A stretch of DNA of 64,000 bases from Pseudomonadota bacterium (GTDB lineage Bacteria > Pseudomonadota > Gammaproteobacteria > Burkholderiales > UBA11063): the NCBI GenBank assembly GCA_021298175.1, contig JAJTDW010000002.1, positions 84,942-148,941 on the forward strand, in the 5' to 3' direction. Shown here piece by piece: positions 57,726 to 64,000 of the stretch; the first letter of the stretch is position 1, and the number at the start of each line of letters is the position of its first letter. Under the pieces are notes generated by a model that was not told where the DNA came from, did not search any database, and saw nothing but the letters and a program-made list of their open reading frames with translations. A program made the position numbers and the translations under genes.

Positions 57726-58404
57726 TGATCTTTCTTTCTTTTATTAATTTTAAAGCCTTTTGGGCTGAAAACTGGCTAGCTTCTTTTTTACTTTTGCCGC
57801 AAGCTGTTATATTTATATTAAGCTCTGCAATCACACACTCTACATGAAAAACGCTATCATGATCTGGACCATCTAAAGCAATAATATTATATACTGGAGG
57901 ACTTATTTGACTTGCCTGTAAATATTCCTGTAAAATTGATTTACTGTCCTTGTCAATTAAATCTTCTGCATGAATAAATTTATCTTTAAATAGATTATCA
58001 ATTACAAGCATTGCCTGTTGGATGTTAGAATCTAAGCTCACTGCTGCAAAGATAGCCTCTAAAGCATCAGCAAGGATTGAAGGTCTTAATCTACCGCCGC
58101 TTTTTTCTTCACCATCACCAATAAACAAATATTCACCTAAATTTATTTGAGTTGCAATCATACTTAAAGAATCTTGATTTACTAATGCAGCCCTTATCTT
58201 AGATAAAACACCTTCGGCTAAAAATGGATATTTATTATATAAGCTTAAAGCGATTGCATAATCTAAAATTCCATCACCCACAAACTCTAAGCGTTCATTA
58301 TTTGTTTTACTATAACTTCTATGTGTTAGCGCACGCTTTAGCATAGAAGAGTCTTTAAAGGTATACCCCAAATCTTTTTGAAGTCTCGAAGCATCATAAA
58401 CCAT
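57709..58404 (-). CDS. rnc: Ribonuclease III
   Basis: A double-strand-specific RNase that processes rRNA precursors and regulatory duplexes. The signature NERLEFVGDGILDYAIA carries catalytic Glu and Asp residues; the second acidic cluster is DALEAIFAAV; the dsRNA-binding domain is C-terminal (GKSKKEASQFSAQKALKLI). 231 residues. One base separates it from lepB in the lepB-rnc-era order. Confidence 0.95.
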   Translation of the reverse strand: MVYDASRLQKDLGYTFKDSSMLKRALTHRSYSKTNNERLEFVGDGILDYAIALSLYNKYPFLAEGVLSKIRAALVNQDSLSMIATQINLGEYLFIGDGEEKSGGRLRPSILADALEAIFAAVSLDSNIQQAMLVIDNLFKDKFIHAEDLIDKDSKSILQEYLQASQISPPVYNIIALDGPDHDSVFHVECVIAELNINITACGKSKKEASQFSAQKALKLIKERKINGNSK

Positions 58405-58405
58405 A

Positions 58406-59389
58406 CTATATTTTTATCCCGATACGCTTAAAATCATGTAAATTAATAATTACATAAATCGCTTTACCTAAAATATCTTTATTAGGTACAAATCCCCAAT
58501 AACGACTATCTGCACTATTATCTCTATTATCTCCCATCATAAAATACTCCCCCTGAGGAACAGTACAGCTAAAACCATTATCGTTAACATATATGCAGTT
58601 TGATTTATTAGGGAAGTTAATTACATTTTCAACATTAAGAGATGGCACTTGATCATAAGTTATAATAGGATGCTTTACTCCAGTTAAGTCTTCAATAAAC
58701 TTCTCGTTATAAAATGTAAAATTACCTACCTCGGGGTAATTCTCAGAGTAGGTGTATGTACCATCAGGAGTATACTTTAATTCAGCACCATTTATAGTTA
58801 ATCTTTTATTTTGATATTCAATTCTATCTCCACCAACACCAACAACCCTTTTAATTAAATCACGATTCTTAACCTGTTGGTCTTTAAAAACAATCACATC
58901 CCCACGCTTTACTTCATCAATTTTTATTAATACTTTATTTGTAAATGGCTCTCTAATGCCATAATTAAACTTATTAACTAAAATAAAATCCCCAACTGTT
59001 AAATCGGGCCGCATTGAGCTACTAGGAATTTGGTAAGCTTCAAATAAAAATGCACGCAATACCCATACTCCAAGAACCACAGGGAAAAACTCCCGAGCAT
59101 AATATACATAATGCTGTTTTGGTGTAACAGCTTCTCGTGTGGATATTAGAAATAATTTATCTATTACTAAAACAATACTAGCAATAATTACAAATATAAA
59201 TAAAACAGTTGCAAAATCTGTCCATTCTGAAATAACCCCAACAAAGCCTAAAATTAGTAGAAAGTACCCATTTTCCATCCTCTTACTTTTATTCTGCCCA
59301 CGAGCCATAAAGATAAGAACCGCTCCAATAACTACACTAATAGCACCCAAATAAAACCACTTTGATAAGCTTTGTGATATTACTTCCAT
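58406..59389 (-). CDS. lepB: Signal peptidase I
   Basis: An inner-membrane Ser/Lys protease that removes Sec and Tat signal peptides. Three N-terminal helices are followed by QIPSSSMRPDLTVGDFILVNKF (nucleophile Ser), RDLIKRVVGVGGDRI (general-base Lys) and YFMMGDNRDNSADSRYWGFVP. The length of 327 residues, with an extra N-terminal helix and a periplasmic insertion, is normal for this class. Opens the lepB-rnc-era unit. Confidence 0.95.
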   Translation of the reverse strand: MEVISQSLSKWFYLGAISVVIGAVLIFMARGQNKSKRMENGYFLLILGFVGVISEWTDFATVLFIFVIIASIVLVIDKLFLISTREAVTPKQHYVYYAREFFPVVLGVWVLRAFLFEAYQIPSSSMRPDLTVGDFILVNKFNYGIREPFTNKVLIKIDEVKRGDVIVFKDQQVKNRDLIKRVVGVGGDRIEYQNKRLTINGAELKYTPDGTYTYSENYPEVGNFTFYNEKFIEDLTGVKHPIITYDQVPSLNVENVINFPNKSNCIYVNDNGFSCTVPQGEYFMMGDNRDNSADSRYWGFVPNKDILGKAIYVIINLHDFKRIGIKI

Positions 59390-59476
59390 ATTGTATATAA
59401 CCCTTTTCTAACAAAAATTTTAAATACCTTAAGGTATGCAGTTATACATTAAAATATTTTTTATTATAGTATTTAA

Positions 59477-60673
59477 TTATAAGCTTTCATTGTGCAATAA
59501 AGAAAACTGTAACGAATAATAAACCAACATTCCACTTAAACCAATAAATACAAACATTACCCCTAATGGTAAAGGAGTATTTGCATAAATAGAAGAAATT
59601 ATCCAACTCCCCATTGTACCACCAAGCATTTGAAAGCAATTATATATTGAAGCCGCTGTTCCAGCTTTTTTAGTAAATAAACTTAAAGCACCAGAACTAG
59701 CATTAGGATAAATAATTCCTGCACCAAAAGTAAATAACATCATTGGCAACAATATTGATACTACATTCACAATATTAAATAATCCACCAACCACATATAA
59801 AGCACCCGCTAACAAATAAAGCATCGAACCAAATTTTAGCATTACCTCTACACCGCGACGCTCTACAACCTTACTGTTAATTACTCCACCTAAAATTAAA
59901 GCAATAGTCACCAACAATGAAGTATAACCAAAACTATCAGGAGCCAACCCTACTTTTACTTGAAGTAAATAAGCAGAAATCGTTTGATAAGAGATAAAAC
60001 CAGCCAAAGTAAGTGAGCTTATACAATTATAAAGAAGAAACTGCTTATTTTTGAATACCTCAAAATAATCATGAATCATCTCTAACAAGTCAATTTTTCC
60101 AGTATCCTCATTAGTTTCTACCAATTTATATCTACATAACCAAGCTAAACATAATGCGATTAAAAATAGTAGAACAAAATTGATCCGCCAAAATAAATAC
60201 TTCTCGATATATCCACCAATAATTGGAGCAAAAGCTATTGCTATTGCCGAAACAGATCCTAAGATTGACGCAAACTTAGCAAACTCCATTTTGGTTTTTG
60301 ATATATCACGTACAACTGACCTAGATACTACTCCAATCCCGCCTAAACCTAAGCCCTGAATAAAACGCCCAACAAATAGAAACTCAGCATCAAAAGCAAA
60401 GCAGCACATTAAACTACCAAATATTGTAACTATAATACACGGAAACAAAACTTTTAATCTACCACTTTTATCTGAGATATAGCCACACCAAAAACTTCCT
60501 ACAGCATAACCAAATGTATAATTAGTAATGGATAACTGGACAACTGAAATATTCACATTAAAGTATCTTGCCATTGCAGGCATTGATGGCAAATATAGCT
60601 CTGTTGCAAACTGACCAAACATAGAGCATAATACCACAATAAATAAGAATAACCCACCCCTAGCAGCACTCAC
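59477..60673 (-). CDS. MFS drug-efflux transporter, Bcr/CflA family
   Basis: A 398-residue, 12-helix proton antiporter. ATELYLPSMPAMARYFNVNISVVQLSIT is the Bcr/CflA N-terminal signature and GYAVGSFWCGYISDKSGRLKVLFPC the MFS motif A region. FIQGLGLGGIGVVSRSVVRDI follows. The start is GTG, preceded by AAAGGAG at good spacing. Substrate unknown. It lies alone, divergent from rnpB. Confidence 0.9.
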   Translation of the reverse strand: MSAARGGLFLFIVVLCSMFGQFATELYLPSMPAMARYFNVNISVVQLSITNYTFGYAVGSFWCGYISDKSGRLKVLFPCIIVTIFGSLMCCFAFDAEFLFVGRFIQGLGLGGIGVVSRSVVRDISKTKMEFAKFASILGSVSAIAIAFAPIIGGYIEKYLFWRINFVLLFLIALCLAWLCRYKLVETNEDTGKIDLLEMIHDYFEVFKNKQFLLYNCISSLTLAGFISYQTISAYLLQVKVGLAPDSFGYTSLLVTIALILGGVINSKVVERRGVEVMLKFGSMLYLLAGALYVVGGLFNIVNVVSILLPMMLFTFGAGIIYPNASSGALSLFTKKAGTAASIYNCFQMLGGTMGSWIISSIYANTPLPLGVMFVFIGLSGMLVYYSLQFSLLHNESL

Positions 60674-60733
60674 TCTATACTCCTTTAAGAATCCTATATT
60701 TTATCATAAATGCATCAGTCTTAGCCCATTTTC

Positions 60734-60742
60734 TGTTATAAT
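60734..60742 (+). promoter_or_regulatory. Candidate rnpB promoter (extended -10)
   Basis: TGTTATAAT, an extended -10 with consensus TATAAT, ends 8 bases before the first P1 base of RNase P RNA. No clear -35 is seen, which is usual for extended -10 promoters. Confidence 0.55.
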
Positions 60743-60750
60743 GATTACTT

Positions 60751-61365
<615 letters not shown>

Positions 61366-61422
61366 CTTATCTCTGCATCAATTCATTAAATCTTATAACT
61401 TTAACGTTGTTAAGTCGATAAT

Positions 61423-61977
61423 ATGAAAATCAAAAAAAATCTAATAGAAAAAACCATAGAGTCAAAAGAAATTTTTCGTGGAAACTTCATGAGGGTTATG
61501 TGCGATACGATTGAATTACCCAATGGTAAACACTCAATGCGTGAATATATAAAGCACTCTGGCGCTTCTTGCATAATTGCACTTACAAAAAACAATGAAA
61601 TTATTTTAGAATACCAGTATCGTTACCCTGTAGGTAAAGTTATGCTAGAATTACCAGCTGGAAAACTTGAACCTCAAGAATTACCATTAATATGTGCTAA
61701 ACGTGAGCTTGAAGAAGAAACTGGATATACTGCGAAAAATTGGATTGAACTTGGCACATGTTTACCCTGTATTGGATATTCAACCGAAAAAATTGTTTAT
61801 TTTTTAGCAACCGAATTAACCCAAGGTTCTGCCAACCTTGATGATGGTGAGTTTTTAGAAACTATTAGTATGCCATTAGACGAGTTTATGCTCATGGTAT
61901 ACAATGGTGAAGTGACAGATAGTAAGACATTGTCTGGTATGATATTATATCTAGGTTACTTACATAAAAATAAATAA
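61423..61977 (+). CDS. NUDIX hydrolase, ADP-ribose pyrophosphatase-like
   Basis: A 184-residue hydrolase of nucleoside diphosphate derivatives. The NUDIX box is GKLEPQELPLICAKRELEEETGY, preceded by QYRYPVGKVMLELPAG, the layout of NudF/ADP-ribose pyrophosphatases (a Pro after the box region, CLPCIGYS, also fits). The likely reaction is ADP-ribose to AMP plus ribose 5-phosphate. Begins just after the repeat array downstream of rnpB. Confidence 0.85.
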   Translation: MKIKKNLIEKTIESKEIFRGNFMRVMCDTIELPNGKHSMREYIKHSGASCIIALTKNNEIILEYQYRYPVGKVMLELPAGKLEPQELPLICAKRELEEETGYTAKNWIELGTCLPCIGYSTEKIVYFLATELTQGSANLDDGEFLETISMPLDEFMLMVYNGEVTDSKTLSGMILYLGYLHKNK

Positions 61978-62002
61978 TTTTTAAAAATATAGATAAATTT
62001 TC

Positions 62003-62032
62003 TTGCAAAATAGATATATTGTATGGCATAAT
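62003..62032 (+). promoter_or_regulatory. Candidate tRNA promoter
   Basis: TTGCAA, 18 bases, CATAAT, ending 15 bases before the tRNA. No other gene start lies between. Confidence 0.45.
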
Positions 62033-62047
62033 CTATTCCTCATCTGA

Positions 62048-62124
62048 GGGCTCTTAGCTCAGTTGGTTAGAGCAGAGGACTCATAATCCTTTGGTCGCTG
62101 GTTCGAGTCCAGCAGGGCCCACCA
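62048..62124 (+). tRNA. tRNA with CAU anticodon (elongator Met or Ile2)
   Basis: A 77-nt cloverleaf with encoded CCA. The acceptor arm is GGGCTCT/AGGGCCC with one T-G pair, the D arm GCTC/GAGC, the anticodon loop CTCATAA, and the T arm GCTGG-TTCGAGT-CCAGC. The anticodon CAU fits elongator Met, initiator Met or lysidine-modified Ile2. A normal base-paired first acceptor pair (G-C) excludes the initiator type. The T arm and 3' acceptor half resemble E. coli tRNA-Ile2, so identity is undecided. Confidence 0.93.
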
Positions 62125-62163
62125 CTTTTACATCTTTTATAAAAACCTCTGAAAGAATCAAGA

Positions 62164-62730
62164 ATGTCTAGAGAAACTGCAGGAAATAAAAAAGATTTGA
62201 ATAACCTAGTATGGCTTGACATGGAAATGACTGGTCTAGACTATTCGACAAATTTTATTCTTGAAGTTGCTGTTGTTATAACTGACAGTAATCTAAATAT
62301 ATTAGATCAATCGCCAAGCTATGCAGTGTTCCAACCAGAAACAGAGCTCCAAAAAATGGACAAATGGAATGTTAGCACCCACACAAAATCTGGATTAGTA
62401 GAACGAGTACGAACTTCTACCTATGATATAGGACAAGTTGAAAAAGAGATTTTAACCTTAATCAAAAAATATACCAATAAAGGTCAATCCCCACTTTGCG
62501 GCAATACCATATATCAAGACCGTAAATTTATCGTTAAATTTATGCCAAAGCTAGAAGAATTCCTCCACTACCGCACTATAGATGTCAGCACTCTAAAAGA
62601 ACTATCTAAACGCTGGTATCCTGAAGTCTATAGCAATTTCAAAAAACAAAACAAACACGAAGCATTAGCAGATATATTAGAATCAATCAACGAGTTAAAA
62701 TATTACCGCGAGAAAATATTTACTGCATAA
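62164..62730 (+). CDS. orn: Oligoribonuclease
   Basis: A DEDDh 3'-5' exonuclease that degrades the last di- to pentanucleotides of mRNA decay, and pGpG. NLVWLDMEMTGLDYSTNFILEVAVVITDSNLNIL carries the first acidic pair, CGNTIYQDRKFIVKFMP the second, and HEALADILESINELKYY the His and last Asp. 188 residues, of normal length. It follows the tRNA by 39 bases and could be in the same transcript. Confidence 0.95.
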   Translation: MSRETAGNKKDLNNLVWLDMEMTGLDYSTNFILEVAVVITDSNLNILDQSPSYAVFQPETELQKMDKWNVSTHTKSGLVERVRTSTYDIGQVEKEILTLIKKYTNKGQSPLCGNTIYQDRKFIVKFMPKLEEFLHYRTIDVSTLKELSKRWYPEVYSNFKKQNKHEALADILESINELKYYREKIFTA

Positions 62731-62922
62731 CAAACGCTTCCTCTATCTATCTAAAAAGCCTATTTTAACAATTAACCTTACATTGTATAATTTACACACT
62801 TTGCTTTACCAAAACGCTTAACTAGCTTGACATCCAAGCTGTAAAACAAATATGCATCAAACTCAAATATTATTAATATACTATTTAAGTTTGCATTATA
62901 GCTACTCTTTTAGGAAAATTCA

Positions 62923-63798
62923 ATGAAATTATTAAATAAAGCTCTTTTAGTGGGAGTTTTAACTGCCACTATATACAATGCAAATGCGTTAATTATTAAT
63001 GAAAATGTATTTCAAAGTTATGGCGGTGATTTAAATAATATAGCAGCTTCGCTAAAATATGCAAATAATGAACTGAGAGAATCAAGCTATAATAATCCAT
63101 TTTTTACTGTTGGTAAAATTTATGGCTGTACGGCTACTTGGTTAGGTGATGATTCTCAATGGACATATATATTAACAGCCGCACATTGCTACTCATATAC
63201 AAGCGAAATTACAGCAGTTATCTCACCACGTGACTTTTGGAGCTGGAATAATCAATTACTTGCTAGTGGTAAAGGATTCTTCTATGTTCCACCAGAAAGA
63301 ATTAATAAACCAGCAGGATTTGGTGGTGCCTCAACAGACATAGGAATTTTAAAAATACCTAAAGTTGCAATGCCTACAGATAAGAATGGAGTAATCGTAC
63401 AACGCCCAATACTTAATGACTCATCAAACGAAATAAACAATGTCGTTGAGTTCGTAGGTTATGGTACTTGGGGAGTTGGACTTGATCAAAGTGGCTCATA
63501 TTCACCAGCTACAGGGCCAAGAAGACTTTGGGCCGCAAGTAAAATATCTGAAATTTTTGAAAAAGATCATGGAATAGGAGCCAAATACCAACCTAATGGC
63601 TCCACTGATTATTGGGCAAGATCAGCTTCTGGCGATAGTGGATCAGCTTGGTGGCAAGATCAGAATGGGAAAAAAGTAATAATAGCAACAAACTGCGGTA
63701 GTTCCTCAACAAAATCAGTTGGAGCGAGAGTATCAAAATATATAGGCTGGATTCAAAGCATCTACCCAGATGTTAGGGTTCTATCTAAAGGAAATTAA
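62923..63798 (+). CDS. Secreted trypsin-like serine protease (S1 family)
   Basis: A 291-residue exported protease. The signal peptide is MKLLNKALLVGVLTATIYNANA. The triad is readable: His88 in LTAAHCY, Asp139 in STDIGILKI and Ser239 in ASGDSGSAWW. Cys69 (YGCTAT) and Cys89 match the His-loop disulfide of S1 enzymes, and a later Cys (ATNCGSS) is single. There is no long pro-region or C-terminal anchor, so it is probably secreted or periplasmic. Target unknown. Confidence 0.85.
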   Translation: MKLLNKALLVGVLTATIYNANALIINENVFQSYGGDLNNIAASLKYANNELRESSYNNPFFTVGKIYGCTATWLGDDSQWTYILTAAHCYSYTSEITAVISPRDFWSWNNQLLASGKGFFYVPPERINKPAGFGGASTDIGILKIPKVAMPTDKNGVIVQRPILNDSSNEINNVVEFVGYGTWGVGLDQSGSYSPATGPRRLWAASKISEIFEKDHGIGAKYQPNGSTDYWARSASGDSGSAWWQDQNGKKVIIATNCGSSSTKSVGARVSKYIGWIQSIYPDVRVLSKGN

Positions 63799-63811
63799 TT
63801 TAATTATATAA

Positions 63812-63834
63812 ACTACGTTATATTATAACGTAGT
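63812..63834. terminator. 11-bp palindromic hairpin between protease and priA
   Basis: ACTACGTTATA and its exact reverse complement TATAACGTAGT abut with a single base between them, in the 39-bp gap separating two convergent genes. Possibly a shared terminator; T runs are weak. Confidence 0.5.
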
Positions 63835-63837
63835 AAT

Positions 63838-64000
63838 TTACATATCGGTAGGGTCGATGTCTATACTCCATACAATATCATGTATGTGTTTTAAATTTCC
63901 AAGCAATGGTAAAACTGTAGCTATATAATCATGTAAATTATTACGGCTGCTACTTGATAATAGCAACTGCCCACGCTCTTTATTTTTTAGGCGCTGCATT
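63838..64000 (-). CDS. priA: Primosomal helicase PriA, C-terminal end
   Basis: The minus strand is open to the window edge and ends RLKNKERGQLLLSSSRNNLHDYIATVLPLLGNLKHIHDIVWSIDIDPTDM. This matches the last 50 residues of PriA (R-x-Q-L-L-L...S-R-x-x-L...W-S-I-D-V-D-P), the replication-restart 3'-5' helicase. The helicase motifs and zinc-binding Cys lie outside the window. Not in the ORF track because it is partial. Confidence 0.85.
   Translation of the reverse strand, partial: MQRLKNKERGQLLLSSSSRNNLHDYIATVLPLLGNLKHIHDIVWSIDIDPTDM

Overview
This is a low-GC proteobacterial chromosome segment with no rRNA operon, insertion sequence, integrase, prophage or CRISPR array. Several features suggest a betaproteobacterial lineage: the order secY-infA-rpmJ-rpsM-rpsK-rpsD-rpoA-rplQ, the lepB-rnc-era cluster, a basic C-terminal tail on ribosomal protein S3, and a complete bioBFHCDA cluster. 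An AT-rich relative of the Neisseriales is possible, but that placement is inference and was not tested by a search.

Layout. 1-5289 (+): the end of a PHP-domain phosphoesterase/RNase AM-like gene, three tandem AAT-family amino acid permeases and pyrF, mostly with overlapping stops and starts. 5290-7146: a two-gene cassette (an SMC/ABC-like ATPase and a small protein with a PD-(D/E)XK-like motif) bordered by 15-bp repeats; this is the best candidate for an undescribed, possibly defensive, system. 7146-8759 (-): two tandem outer-membrane-type proteins. 9030-17582 (+): a FlaA1/CapD-type nucleotide-sugar dehydratase, a PBP7-type endopeptidase and the late biotin pathway bioB-F-H-C-D-A in one run. 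17762-22155: greB, radA, folC and a PIG-V-type glycosyltransferase. 22247-35830 (-): the S10, spc and alpha ribosomal operons from rplC to rplQ, with rpsJ missing from its usual place. The rpsQ/rplN boundary has a clear terminator, promoter and structured leader.

36120-45321 (-): a membrane glycosyltransferase carrying a G9 tract and an in-frame palindromic repeat, a PAP2 phosphatase, a YkoEDC-type thiamine/HMP transporter, adk, an unaccompanied RND-type outer membrane factor, glmU and a small gene remnant. 45587-60673: clpB (-), queD-queE (+), then a long minus-strand stretch with tag, a CNT nucleoside transporter, an esterase, murA-ibaG, a YadGH-type ABC exporter, ftsB, a glycosyltransferase, era-rnc-lepB and a Bcr/CflA-type MFS pump. 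60751-64000: RNase P RNA, a NUDIX hydrolase, a CAU tRNA, orn, a secreted S1-family protease and the 3' end of priA (-).

Two themes cut across the annotation. First, the genome carries short imperfect palindromes of at least two families. One (TCATTGCGAGC...GTGG.AATCTA) lies between genes and also inside a protein gene in frame. The other (TATGTAC...GTACAC.GCG) appears in intergenic DNA and inside the RNase P RNA, where it seems to form an extended P12 arm. Second, the glycosyltransferase with the G9 tract could be phase variable. Most of the rest is conserved housekeeping: translation, RNA processing, envelope building, and biotin and queuosine-precursor synthesis.
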